Shown: piece by piece, positions 18,038 to 26,196 of the stretch
How positions within the stretch are numbered: the stretch's first letter is position 1
Layout of the letters: the number at the start of each line of letters is the position of its first letter
Assembly (NCBI RefSeq): GCF_022832435.1
Contig: NZ_JALHLF010000010.1
Location: forward strand, 1-64,000
Length of the DNA: 64,000 nt
Source: Novosphingobium organovorum
Lineage (GTDB): Bacteria; Pseudomonadota; Alphaproteobacteria; Sphingomonadales; Sphingomonadaceae
Direction: 5' to 3'
The notes under the pieces: model-generated
What the model saw: only the letters and a program-made list of their open reading frames with translations
Told to the model about the DNA's origin: nothing
The model's database searches: none
Translations under genes and position numbers: made by a program

Positions 18038-19819
18038 ATGGCAGGCAGCAACGAACTCTACTCCCCGGTCATGTCCGACGCGCTCGTGATCCTGGGCGCG
18101 GCGGGCATCGTCATTCCGGTTTTCAACCGCTTCCGCATCACGCCGGTGATCGGGTTCATTCTCGTCGGACTGCTCGTCGGCCCCTTCGGCCTTGGCCGCC
18201 ACGTGTTCGAGCATCCCTGGCTTTCGCATATCACCATCACCGATCCCGACGGGCTGTCGATCTTCGCCGAATTCGGCATCATCCTGCTGCTGTTCTCGAT
18301 CGGGCTCGAACTCTCGTTCGCGCGTTTGTGGGACATGCGCCGGATGGTCTTTGGCCTGGGCATGCTCGAACTGGTGGTGATCGGCAGTTCGCTGACGTTC
18401 GTGCTGGCCGCGATCGGACAGGCCTTTGCCGGGGCGCTCGCGCTCGGCCTGGCGCTGTCGCTGTCCTCGACCGCGCTCGTGCTCAAGATCACCAATGCGG
18501 CAACCCCGGTGGGCCGCGCCGCGCTGGCCATGCTGCTGTTCGAGGACATCGCGCTGGTCCCGATCATCTTCCTGCTCGGTGCGCTGGCCCCGCACGCCGC
18601 GAACAACGGGGTGGGCAATCTCATCCACACGCTGGTCTGGGGGACCGGGGTGGTGGTAGGGCTGCTCGTCGTCGGGCGCTACCTGCTGCCTCCGCTCTTC
18701 GCGCAGGCCGCACGCACCAAGAGCCCGGAGCTGTTCCTCGCCGCTTCGATGCTGGTGGTCATCCTCGCCTCGCTGCTGACCGCCGCGGTGGGCCTCTCCC
18801 CGATCGTCGGCTCGCTGGTGGCGGGCCTGCTGATCGCCGAGACCGAATACCATTCCGAAGTCGAGCAGATCATGGAGCCCTTCAAGGGCCTCGCGCTCGG
18901 CGTATTTCTCATCACCATCGGCATGAGCATCGACTTGTGGGTGGTCTGGGAGAACCTCTACTCGATCCTCGTTGCGACCGTGGGTGTGCTGATCATCAAG
19001 GCCGTGGTGACCGGCGTACTGCTGCGCCTGATGGGCGCGCGGCGCGGCACGGCGACCGAAACCGGCATTCTCATGTCGAGCCCCTCGGAAACGACCCTGA
19101 TCGTGCTGAGCGCGGCCGCCTCGGCCCAGCTCATCCAGCCGGGGACCAACCAGTTCTGGCAGATCGTCACCGCGATCGGGCTGACCGTCACTCCCCTGCT
19201 CTCGATGTTCGGCAAGATCGCCGCGCGCCGCGTAGACCGGGTCGAATCCCCGCACCACCCCGCCGAGACCGAGGACAAGCGCCAGACGATCATCATCGGC
19301 TTTGGCCGCGTGGGACGGCTGGTGGCCGACATGCTGACCCGGCACGATCGCCCTTATGTCGCGATCGACACCGACACCGATTTCATCGCCGAAGGGCGCA
19401 TCAAGGGCTACAACGTCGCCTTCGGCGATGCCGGGCGCGGCGATGCGATGGAGCGGCTCGGCGCAGGTGAAGCTGCCGCGGTGATCCTTACCATGGACGT
19501 GCCGGTCACCGCACAGCGCATCGTGCGCAAGCTGCGCCAGCAGTACCCGGACCTCCCGATCATCGCGCGCGCGCGCGATGCCGAACACGCCGCCCTGCTC
19601 TACCGCGCCGGTGCCACGCACGCCGTGCCCGAAACGCTCGAAAGCTCGCTCCAACTGTCCGAGGCGGTGCTGGTCGAAACCGGCGTGCCGATGGGTCCGG
19701 TGATCGCCTCGATCCACGAAAAGCGCGACGCGCTGCGCGAGCAGATCATGCAGCAGGGCGGCCTCTCGGAAAAACCCGCCCTGCGATCGGCGGTCATGCC
19801 GCGCACCGCCGACGCCTGA
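18038..19819 (+). CDS. Kef-type CPA2 cation:proton antiporter with TrkA-N domain
   Basis: 593 residues. About 12 membrane helices (residues 10-390) of the Na+/H+ exchanger fold with PVIGFILVGLLVGPFGLG and LLLFSIGLELSF early and LSPIVGSLVAGLLIAETEY mid-way. A C-terminal RCK/TrkA-N domain begins with IIIGFGRVGRLVADML and binds NAD(H). The layout matches YbaL/KefB-type potassium or sodium efflux systems. The extreme C-terminus (EKRDALREQIMQQ) is a short helix. No KefF/KefG ancillary gene adjoins it, so glutathione gating is not indicated. Confidence 0.92.
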   Translation: MAGSNELYSPVMSDALVILGAAGIVIPVFNRFRITPVIGFILVGLLVGPFGLGRHVFEHPWLSHITITDPDGLSIFAEFGIILLLFSIGLELSFARLWDMRRMVFGLGMLELVVIGSSLTFVLAAIGQAFAGALALGLALSLSSTALVLKITNAATPVGRAALAMLLFEDIALVPIIFLLGALAPHAANNGVGNLIHTLVWGTGVVVGLLVVGRYLLPPLFAQAARTKSPELFLAASMLVVILASLLTAAVGLSPIVGSLVAGLLIAETEYHSEVEQIMEPFKGLALGVFLITIGMSIDLWVVWENLYSILVATVGVLIIKAVVTGVLLRLMGARRGTATETGILMSSPSETTLIVLSAAASAQLIQPGTNQFWQIVTAIGLTVTPLLSMFGKIAARRVDRVESPHHPAETEDKRQTIIIGFGRVGRLVADMLTRHDRPYVAIDTDTDFIAEGRIKGYNVAFGDAGRGDAMERLGAGEAAAVILTMDVPVTAQRIVRKLRQQYPDLPIIARARDAEHAALLYRAGATHAVPETLESSLQLSEAVLVETGVPMGPVIASIHEKRDALREQIMQQGGLSEKPALRSAVMPRTADA

Positions 19820-19856
19820 GCCCCTCCTTCCCGCCTAGCCGAACCGGACCCCTGCC

Positions 19857-20306
19857 ATGGCCACCATCCGCCCCGCCGCGCGCGCTGATCTCGATGCGCT
19901 GTTTGCGCTGGAACTCCAAACCTTTCCCGAAGAATCCTACGGTGAAATCGCGCTGCGGCAATTCATCGACCTGTTCCCCGGCCTTTTCTTCGTGGCCGAG
20001 GATGCCGGAACCATCGCGGGCTACGGACTGGGGGGAATAGACCAGCAAGGTCAGGGCTGGGTCCTCTCGCTCGGTGTTTCGCCCGCGTACCAGGGCCAGG
20101 GTATCGGCGCGCGACTGTTCGATGCCGTCCTCGACGCCTTGCGTGGAACCGGTGCCATCCGCCTGACCGTAATTCCCGACAATGTCCGGGCGGTAACTCT
20201 CTACGAACGCAAGGGGTTCACCACCGAAGCGCGGGTCGAAGACTATTACGGCCCCGGCCAGCACCGGCTCGTCATGGTTCGCCTGACGCCAGACGAGCCA
20301 CGATAA
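19857..20306 (+). CDS. GNAT-family N-acetyltransferase
   Basis: 149 residues. The acetyl-CoA binding motif A is VLSLGVSPAYQGQGIGARLF (Q/RxxGxG/A present), followed by VIPDNVRAVTLYERKGF, the classical GNAT motif B region. Resembles RimI-like enzymes, but substrate cannot be assigned. Starts 37 bases after the antiporter gene and may be transcribed with it. Confidence 0.88.
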   Translation: MATIRPAARADLDALFALELQTFPEESYGEIALRQFIDLFPGLFFVAEDAGTIAGYGLGGIDQQGQGWVLSLGVSPAYQGQGIGARLFDAVLDALRGTGAIRLTVIPDNVRAVTLYERKGFTTEARVEDYYGPGQHRLVMVRLTPDEPR

Positions 20307-20773
20307 TTCAAGGCATTAATCCTGATATCGCCCAATTTCCGAACCGCTCCCGCCCGGCAGACCTGACAGTGCAAACGCGCGATCGGCCAACTGGCCAGCG
20401 GCCCCGGCCCGCTCCCGAGCGATTGCCCCTTCCGAATGACCGAATTCGCTCCGGAAGCGTTGCCGGGCTGGCCCCCCCCGCGCGCGGGAGAGGCACGCGA
20501 CCACGCCCTCCCGCTTGCGGGAGGGCCGGAAGGCTTGGGAACGAAGGCGCCTAGCCGAACGGGGTGGGCAGCCAGCCTACCGTCGGCTCTCCCCCCTCCT
20601 CACGGCTGGCCGGTCATGGCATCATCATGACCATACGCCGATGCGCAAAGGCAATGCCGCTGCTTGCCAGGCCAACATCACGAGCCTTTCCGCCCCGCGC
20701 GTAGAACGCAGCGCTCCCCTTGGCGAGGCGCGTCTTTGCGCGCATAGTAACCGCACCCTGACAGGAATGCGCC
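20307..20773. other. Gap after the GNAT gene
   Basis: 467 bases with no credible gene. It contains the second 65-base repeat (20505-20569) and G/C-rich flanks; the final part should carry the promoter of the membrane protein gene at 20774, which has AGGAA seven bases before its ATG. Confidence 0.6.
20505..20569 (+). repeat. 65-base repeat with G/C hairpin, copy 2
   Basis: Same hairpin (CCCTCCCGC TT GCGGGAGGG at 20506-20525) and same tail as 13529-13593, with about six base differences and no length change. Confidence 0.8.
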
Positions 20774-21817
20774 ATGCCGCTTGCCGAGCTTGCCCGCCCA
20801 TCCGACACCAGTGTCCGCGATGCCGTTGGCACCCGGCGCCTTGTTCTGGGCCTCGCCCTACCCGTTCTGGCTCTCGGCGCCGCACGGTGGGCCGCAACGA
20901 GCGAACTGGCGCTTCGCCATCCCCGCATCGCCGCCGCATTGTTCACCTGGATCGCGGCGGATGCCCTGATGCTCGGCCTGCTTCTCCACGCACCCGAGCG
21001 AACACCGCGCCTGACCGCGATCATCGCCAGCCTTGCGTCCTCTGCAGCGCTCGTCCTGCTCGCGCCCACGCCAGCCGTGCATACCGGCCTGGTGCAGCTG
21101 GCCTGGCTCGAACGCACGCTGATCGCCGTGATCGCGCTTGAAGTCGCCCTGCTTTGCGCGCAAGGGGCCAAGGTCTGGCGCCAGACGCAAGGTTCGCCGC
21201 CCGATCGCATCAGGAGCGTCGCCCAAGCGCTGCTGCCCACCCCGCTCTATCGCCTCGCACGCGCGGAATTGAGCCTGCTGCAGATCGCGCTGTTTCGCTG
21301 GAACGCCCGGCCCGATGTTCCCGCAGGGACACAACCCTTCACCAATCACCGCCATCTTGGCCCGATGCTGCTTGCGCTGCTCGTTCTTCAGGTCATCGAA
21401 GCGGCCGCGACCGACCTCGTGGTCCGAATCTGGTTCCCGACCCTCGCGCAAGCGCTTGTGTTCCTGGGCGAATACGGCGTCCTGTTCACCGTCGGACTCG
21501 TCAAGTCGCTCCGCCTGCGCCCCGTTCTGCTGTGCGAGGACGGGGTTCGGATACGCCTTGGACTGCTGCGTGAGTGTTTCGTGCGCTACGAGGACATTCT
21601 CGAGCCGGCGCAGACCCTTGATCCGCATGAAGTCCGTGCCCCGACCACCCGGCGCATGGCGATCCTGGTCTGGCCCAATGTCATGCTGCGCCTGCGTCCC
21701 GGACATGCGGGCCGCGCCCCACGGGGCCGCTCGGACATTCAGGCGATCGCCCTGCATCTTGACGAGCCCGAAGCCTTCATCGCGGCGCTGCGCGCGCGTA
21801 TCGATCCCAGCGTGTGA
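20774..21817 (+). CDS. Hypothetical polytopic membrane protein
   Basis: 347 residues with about five or six hydrophobic stretches (LVLGLALPVLALGAARW, AALFTWIAADALMLGLLL, LTAIIASLASSAALVLLAP, LERTLIAVIALEVALLC, LGPMLLALLVLQVIEAA) followed by a C-terminal cytoplasmic domain with LRPVLLCEDGVRIRLGLL, which looks like a PH-like or BBP-type beta domain. No family recognised. AGGAA lies seven bases before the ATG. Confidence 0.7.
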   Translation: MPLAELARPSDTSVRDAVGTRRLVLGLALPVLALGAARWAATSELALRHPRIAAALFTWIAADALMLGLLLHAPERTPRLTAIIASLASSAALVLLAPTPAVHTGLVQLAWLERTLIAVIALEVALLCAQGAKVWRQTQGSPPDRIRSVAQALLPTPLYRLARAELSLLQIALFRWNARPDVPAGTQPFTNHRHLGPMLLALLVLQVIEAAATDLVVRIWFPTLAQALVFLGEYGVLFTVGLVKSLRLRPVLLCEDGVRIRLGLLRECFVRYEDILEPAQTLDPHEVRAPTTRRMAILVWPNVMLRLRPGHAGRAPRGRSDIQAIALHLDEPEAFIAALRARIDPSV

Positions 21818-21956
21818 CAGGACGGCAAGCCTGCGCGCCCTGCCCGATGGTCACGCCGCACGCGAATTCCCGCCGGAGGACCGTGCCCGCGTCAAAGCGG
21901 CGGTCGCAGCGCGCTTTGGCCTCCTTGCTCCCAGCCGCGCGGCAACCTTCGTGCGC

Positions 21957-21975
21957 TAGGCGGCGTGGACAAATT
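21957..21975 (-). mobile_element. 19-base remnant identical to the IS transposase 3' end, inverted
   Basis: TAGGCGGCGTGGACAAATT is the exact reverse complement of the last coding bases plus the first two stop-codon bases of the IS transposase at 23192-23210. A second 18-base copy of the same segment is at 45570-45587. It lies 433 bases upstream of the complete IS and on the other side of a small membrane gene. Confidence 0.55.
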
Positions 21976-22045
21976 CCACGGCGCCCTCGCGCTGAGCTAT
22001 GACTGCGGCATTTGCCGAAATCCCGGTTTGATTTAGAATAGCGAG

Positions 22046-22408
22046 ATGCAATTCCGAACGCTCCGCATTGACGTGTCCGCCCGCGTGATCGGGGTGTGGG
22101 CGCTGGCGCTCGCGCTGCCCGGTCTGATGTTTGGCTCTCTCATCATTGTGATAGCTACATTCTCTGTGCCCTTTTTGATTGCAGCCGCTGCCCCTTCCCT
22201 CTGGTTTGGGGCCGCGATCCTGCGTCGTCCGATACCTTGGTCTCTGACAGCGATAGCCGTTCCGCTATTTGGCGGCTGCGTGATTTTTGGCCGGGCAGGC
22301 TTGTTGTCTCTGGCCATAACCGTGCCAGCAGCCTGCTATTTCGTTGCGTCGCTTCGTATCATTCCACCGACACAAAGAGACCAGATTGACGTAGCCTCCA
22401 GTCGCTGA
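22046..22408 (+). CDS. Hypothetical small membrane protein next to the IS
   Basis: 120 residues with three or four hydrophobic helices (VIGVWALALALPGLMFGSLI, PFLIAAAAPSLWFGAAIL, AVPLFGGCVIFGRAGLLSL, AITVPAACYFVASL). Less G+C-rich than neighbours. It ends right at the IS left end, so the C-terminus (RDQIDVASSR) may have been altered by insertion. No family recognised. It is bracketed by an inverted IS scrap at 21957 and the complete IS at 22409. Confidence 0.5.
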   Translation: MQFRTLRIDVSARVIGVWALALALPGLMFGSLIIVIATFSVPFLIAAAAPSLWFGAAILRRPIPWSLTAIAVPLFGGCVIFGRAGLLSLAITVPAACYFVASLRIIPPTQRDQIDVASSR

Positions 22409-22422
22409 TTCAAGGCTGCTTT

Positions 22423-22863
22423 TTGGACGCAGGCTTGAGCAGGGGTGATCTCACTGAGGCGGAATGGCGCGTTCTGAAGGACTTGCTGCCAATCGAGCCT
22501 GAGAACCGTAGCCGAGGCAGGCCGCCTGAGCAGAACCGCTCCATCAGCAACGGCATTCTCTTCCGCTGCGGAGCGCCGTGGCGCGATGTCCCGCCCAAGT
22601 ATGGCAGTTGGAACACCATCTATCGTCGGTTCCGGCGGTGGAGTGAGGCCGGGGTCTGGGAGGCCGTTGCCGTAACGTTCGCCGAGATCATGGCCGACAG
22701 CGGCCACTACAGCATCGACAGCACCACAGTCCGCGCCCACGTTTCGGCAGCGGGTGGAAAAGGGGGACTCATCGACGCACTCTTGGCCGCTCGCGGGGCG
22801 GGTTCACCAGTAAAGTTCACTGTCTGGCTGATGCCCTTGGACGGCCAGTCGCCTTCCACCTGA
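22423..22863 (+). CDS. IS427-type transposase, first frame (OrfA)
   Basis: 146 residues from a TTG. LTEAEWRVLKDLLPIEPENR and GILFRCGAPWRDVPPKYG are the DUF4096/IS5 N-terminal domain, and ADSGHYSIDSTTVRAHVSA gives the first catalytic Asp. After the A-AAA-GGG stretch at 22758-22764 the frame diverges from the family; the tail of this frame (about 35 residues) is out-of-frame sequence, as normal for a shifted element. Confidence 0.85.
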   Translation: MDAGLSRGDLTEAEWRVLKDLLPIEPENRSRGRPPEQNRSISNGILFRCGAPWRDVPPKYGSWNTIYRRFRRWSEAGVWEAVAVTFAEIMADSGHYSIDSTTVRAHVSAAGGKGGLIDALLAARGAGSPVKFTVWLMPLDGQSPST

Positions 22864-23210
22864 CGGGCGGCGAGGCCGCAAATTTTAAGGCGTATGATGA
22901 TTTGATCGACCTGCCTGAGCAGGCATCCGACGCATTCCTTGCCGATAAAGGCTACGATGCCGATGCCATCCGCGCCGATCTTGCCGAACGAAAGATCAAG
23001 GCCGTCATCCCTGGCCGGTCAAACCGCCGTGTGAAGATCGAGTATGATCGAGTGCTCTACAAACAGCGCAATCGGATCGAGCGCATGTTCGGCCAACTCA
23101 AGATCAACCGCGCCATCGCCACCCGCTACGACCAGCTTGCCAACAGCTTCCTCGGCATGGTCCATCTCGCCACCGCTAGATACTGGCCCAAATTTGTCCA
23201 CGCCGCCTAA
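22758..23210 (+). CDS. IS427-type transposase, second frame (OrfB)
   Basis: In the -1 frame relative to OrfA the family sequence continues (GTHRRTLGRSRGGFTSKVHC, then LADALGRPVAFHLTGGEAA) and runs to the stop at 23210 with the second Asp (LADKGYDAD) and the Glu (RIERMFGQLK). The A-AAA-GGG heptamer at 22758-22764 is the plausible slip site, giving a fused OrfAB transposase. An internal start near 22902 also exists. I read this as programmed frameshifting, not decay. Confidence 0.8.
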   Translation, partial: KRGTHRRTLGRSRGGFTSKVHCLADALGRPVAFHLTGGEAANFKAYDDLIDLPEQASDAFLADKGYDADAIRADLAERKIKAVIPGRSNRRVKIEYDRVLYKQRNRIERMFGQLKINRAIATRYDQLANSFLGMVHLATARYWPKFVHAA

Positions 23211-23526
23211 TGGTTCGATTTCGACATTTGTCACCCTTTCCGATAGGGCACGTTCGAACGTCAGAATCTCTTCGAACCACTAGCGTTCATTTGCTTCCAA
23301 TAAATTGCTTTTTAAGCATTTCCTGAACCGCAAGGTGGTTCACCTGACTGGAACATGCTCTAGCGCATCGCAGGCGCCGACCTGATCTGTTGCGACGTAT
23401 ACGAGGCACCATGCCTTATGGCTTCGTGCGCACCGGGCCGTGCTGGCCTGAACGCTCTCGCGGTCAAGCTCACAGCCGTCATACCGGAACCACGCGCGAT
23501 CTGATGGGCGGGGCACCGCGCGCCCG
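23211..23526. other. Gap between IS and glsA
   Basis: 316 bases; contains the IS right end, the partial palindromic repeat at 23305-23363 and otherwise nothing assignable. Confidence 0.6.
23305..23363 (+). repeat. Short palindromic repeat, partial copy (3' half)
   Basis: 59 bases matching the right half of the repeat at 50999-51105: a CATTTCCTGAACCG segment, then GGTTCACCTGACTGG and the end GAACATGCTCTAG. The left half is missing, probably lost when or after the IS inserted nearby. Confidence 0.7.
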
Positions 23527-24456
23527 TCAGGCGCGGCGGGCCTCGAACACCGACCAGCCGGTGCGCTGCACAAGCATCTCCAGCGCGCGCTGCCCCAGAT
23601 GCGAATTGCCGCTGGCGTTGAGCCCCGGAGACCAGACAGCGATGCTGGCAACCCCTGGCGCGACGCACAAGATGCCGCCGCCCACACCCGATTTTCCGGG
23701 CAGGCCAATGCGGTAGGCGAAATCGCCCGAATTGTCGTAATGGCCGCAAGACATCATCAGCGCGTTGATACGCCGGGCCCGGCGACCGGTCACGATCCGT
23801 CGCCCTTCAACCCGCCCTTCGTCCATCAGGAACCGCCCGGCCATCGCCAGTTGGCGGCACGACATCGCCAGAGCGCAGAAGTGGAAGTAGGTTCCCAGGA
23901 CTTTGGCCACATCTCCATGCACGTTTCCAAAGGCCCGCATGTAATTGGCCAGCGCCATATTCGTGAAGCCGGTCTCCTGTTCGGCGCGGGCCACGCTTTC
24001 ATCGATCAGGATCGTATCGTCCCCCGCCAGTTCACGCACGAACCGCAGCATCTGGCCGATCGCCTCACGCGGTTCTAGATGCCCCAGCAAGACATCGGTC
24101 ACCACGATCGCGCCCGCGTTGATGAACGGGTTGCGCGGAATTCCGTGCTCGCTTTCAAGTTGAACGATCGAATTGAAGGCCGACCCCGAAGGCTCACGCC
24201 CGACCCGGTTCCACAGCTGATCGCCGACCGACCCAAGTGCCAGGGTGAGCGCGAAGACCTTGGAGATCGACTGGATCGAGAACGGCTCATCGGCATCGCC
24301 CGCACAGTGGAGCGAACCATCATCGAGTACGACCGCGATCCCGAACTTGTCCGGCGCGATACAAGCCAGCGGCGGAATGTAGTCCGCGACTTGCCCTCTC
24401 TCGCTTTCCTGGCGCAGGCGCGCGGTGATATCCTGCACAAGCTGGGTGATGTCCAT
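23527..24456 (-). CDS. glsA: Glutaminase A
   Basis: 309 residues, normal length. Hydrolyses glutamine to glutamate and ammonia. The serine-dependent active site SxxK is Ser63/Lys66 in [10 protein letters not shown]; other family motifs are [24 protein letters not shown] (with the Tyr region [15 protein letters not shown]), and the C-terminal GKSGVGGGI. No STAS or ankyrin domain. Starts 42 bases after the acyltransferase stop, so possibly one transcript. Confidence 0.97.
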   Translation of the reverse strand: MDITQLVQDITARLRQESERGQVADYIPPLACIAPDKFGIAVVLDDGSLHCAGDADEPFSIQSISKVFALTLALGSVGDQLWNRVGREPSGSAFNSIVQLESEHGIPRNPFINAGAIVVTDVLLGHLEPREAIGQMLRFVRELAGDDTILIDESVARAEQETGFTNMALANYMRAFGNVHGDVAKVLGTYFHFCALAMSCRQLAMAGRFLMDEGRVEGRRIVTGRRARRINALMMSCGHYDNSGDFAYRIGLPGKSGVGGGILCVAPGVASIAVWSPGLNASGNSHLGQRALEMLVQRTGWSVFEARRA

Positions 24457-24498
24457 AAGCGCCGTGCTGGCACAACCGCGCGTTGGCCGCCACCCCCG

Positions 24499-25602
24499 TC
24501 ATGCGTTTTCCAGCCCGCGCCCCTCCGCCTCGATCCGGGTGCCGCTTTCGCGGCGATAATCAACCCACCCGCGCAGCCGTTCGGTCACCGGCTTTTCAAT
24601 CCGGTGGTGAAACAAGGTTCCGCAAAGACACACCAGCCCCACCATCACCAGCACCATCGTCGACACGCCCCCCACCCGCTCGGTCAGGTGCAGGAGCAGC
24701 CAGAGCTTGCCGACGATCTGCAGGATGAAGGGATGAAGCAGATAGATCGAATAGCTGGCATCGCCCTGGCCCTGCAGCCAGCGTCCCGGCAAATGCTTGC
24801 CACGCCGATCAAACGAGACCACCCCGAGCACGATCGCCCCGGCCGCCAGCGCACTGATCATTCCGGGGTGCGCCACCCCGGCCGGCACCAGGCGCACCTC
24901 CAGCACGACAAGCGCCAGCGCTCCGAACAGAATGGCCCCGCTCGCGGCAAAAGCATCAAGCGTCAGGCTCTGCCCGCCCCTTGCAATCAGCATCCCCAGC
25001 ACGAAGGAGAGCACAATGTCGTTCCCCCAGTAGCCGATCAGCCCGCCCGTGCCTGTGACCTGCGCGCCCCACAGCGCCAGAATCCCCCCGCAGGCCAGCC
25101 AGATCCGCACCGAACGCGGGCAAAACAGGCAAAGCGCAAAGAGCGTATAGAACATCATTTCGTAGTTGAGCGTCCAGCCCACGACCACGATCGGCTTGGT
25201 CACTTCGCCGCCTGCCTGAAAGGCGGGCATGAAGAGCAACGAGGTAAACAGCGTGTCGAGCGAGAAGGCACCGCGGTTGAAGAGTTGGAAGCCCGCCGCG
25301 ATCGCGCAGGCGGCGACGAGTGTGAGCAGCCAGTAGATCGGCACGATGCGCACGATGCGGTGAGCCAGGAAACGCCCCGGACTCTGTTCGCGCGCATCGG
25401 TGGTCGACACCATGATGAAGCCCGAGATAACGAAGAAAATCTCCACCCCACGCGCACCGATCGCGGGCGGCTCGGGCATCAGGCCCACGGCAGTGTAATG
25501 CGCCAGATTGTTGAGCAGATGATGGCACACCACCATATAGGCCGCGACCGCGCGCAGGACCTGTACGTTCTGGAATACCGTGACCGATCGTTTTCGCGCC
25601 AT
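24499..25602 (-). CDS. Acyltransferase 3 family membrane protein
   Basis: 367 residues and about ten membrane helices. LRAVAAYMVVCHHLLN at the N-terminus has the catalytic-type Arg/His of acyltransferase 3 (OafA/NodX-like); GVEIFFVISGFIM is the second hallmark and GDASYSIYLLHPFILQIVG is the C-terminal one. Such enzymes O-acylate surface polysaccharides. ATG at 25602 is preceded by AAGGGG; the longer open frame to 25980 is antisense to other coding sequence. No polysaccharide genes adjoin it, so the acceptor is unknown. Confidence 0.9.
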   Translation of the reverse strand: MARKRSVTVFQNVQVLRAVAAYMVVCHHLLNNLAHYTAVGLMPEPPAIGARGVEIFFVISGFIMVSTTDAREQSPGRFLAHRIVRIVPIYWLLTLVAACAIAAGFQLFNRGAFSLDTLFTSLLFMPAFQAGGEVTKPIVVVGWTLNYEMMFYTLFALCLFCPRSVRIWLACGGILALWGAQVTGTGGLIGYWGNDIVLSFVLGMLIARGGQSLTLDAFAASGAILFGALALVVLEVRLVPAGVAHPGMISALAAGAIVLGVVSFDRRGKHLPGRWLQGQGDASYSIYLLHPFILQIVGKLWLLLHLTERVGGVSTMVLVMVGLVCLCGTLFHHRIEKPVTERLRGWVDYRRESGTRIEAEGRGLENA

Positions 25603-25720
25603 CGCACACCCCTTGTTAGGACGGAGCCATCCGCCCAAAAGGGAGACTATCGGCTTTCTCGCAAATGCAGCGCACAAGCGCGGCCATATTGGATGCAACG
25701 CGCCGGGTCTCGCGCGGGTA

Positions 25721-26191
25721 TCAGGCCATCGGGCGCCGCAGGGCCATCCAGCCCGACGCCATGAACCAGACGGCAAACAGCCCCCAGAAACCGCCATAGG
25801 CGAACACCGCCCGATCGAACGGATAGAGTGCAGCGCGCCACAGCGCCCAAACGGCACCGACACTCGCCATAAACGGGTAGCCGGGATGGTAAATTCGCGT
25901 GCCGTCGGGAGGGGCCAGCCGCCATCGGTGCGTGCGATCGCGCGGTTCGGGCGCCCAGCAGGCAAAGGCGAAGCGCGCAAAAAAGAACAGTGATGCCGCT
26001 GCGAACAGCGGCGCCATCAGTTCGAGAATGGGGATATAATCCGAGAAGCAATCGTCGAACGTGCCGGTGAACACGCGCCCCCGGCACTGCACCGCGTGCT
26101 TCGCCGCTCCACCAAAGAGCGGCAGGAACGAGGATGCCAGCCACAGGCCACAGCCGCTTAGGGCCAGAGCCTTGCGGGCCCCCTCGTTCAA
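25721..26191 (-). CDS. Hypothetical membrane protein after alaS
   Basis: 156 residues with four hydrophobic helices (ALALSGCGLWLASSFLPLFG, LMAPLFAAASLFFFARFA, FMASVGAVWALWRAALY, FWGLFAVWFMASGWMAL). No family recognised. Begins 5 bases after the alaS stop on the same strand, so co-transcribed with it. Confidence 0.65.
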   Translation of the reverse strand: MNEGARKALALSGCGLWLASSFLPLFGGAAKHAVQCRGRVFTGTFDDCFSDYIPILELMAPLFAAASLFFFARFAFACWAPEPRDRTHRWRLAPPDGTRIYHPGYPFMASVGAVWALWRAALYPFDRAVFAYGGFWGLFAVWFMASGWMALRRPMA

Positions 26192-26196
26192 TGCGC

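Larger units (their letters stand above)
22409..23215 (+). mobile_element. IS5-family (IS427-like) insertion sequence
   Basis: About 0.8 kb with two overlapping transposase frames. The element looks full length: the DDE residues are present (Asp in SIDSTTVRAH, Asp in ADKGYDAD, Glu in RNRIERMFGQLK). Exact ends and target duplication could not be fixed by eye, so the bounds are approximate. A truncated short palindromic repeat sits about 90 bases beyond its right end. Confidence 0.85.

Noticed and set aside
17924-19717. 597-codon minus-strand frame opposite the antiporter gene
   Set aside because: Antisense shadow; the plus-strand antiporter has full membrane and TrkA-N motifs.
21818-21959. 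Possible C-terminal coding remnant in front of the IS scrap (REFPPEDRARVKAAVAARFG region)
   Set aside because: It looks coding-like but no family or upstream part could be identified, and it may simply be a G+C-rich open frame.
22423-23210. IS transposase read as a pseudogene
   Set aside because: The frame change occurs at an A-AAA-GGG slip site and both parts keep family residues, so programmed frameshifting is more likely.
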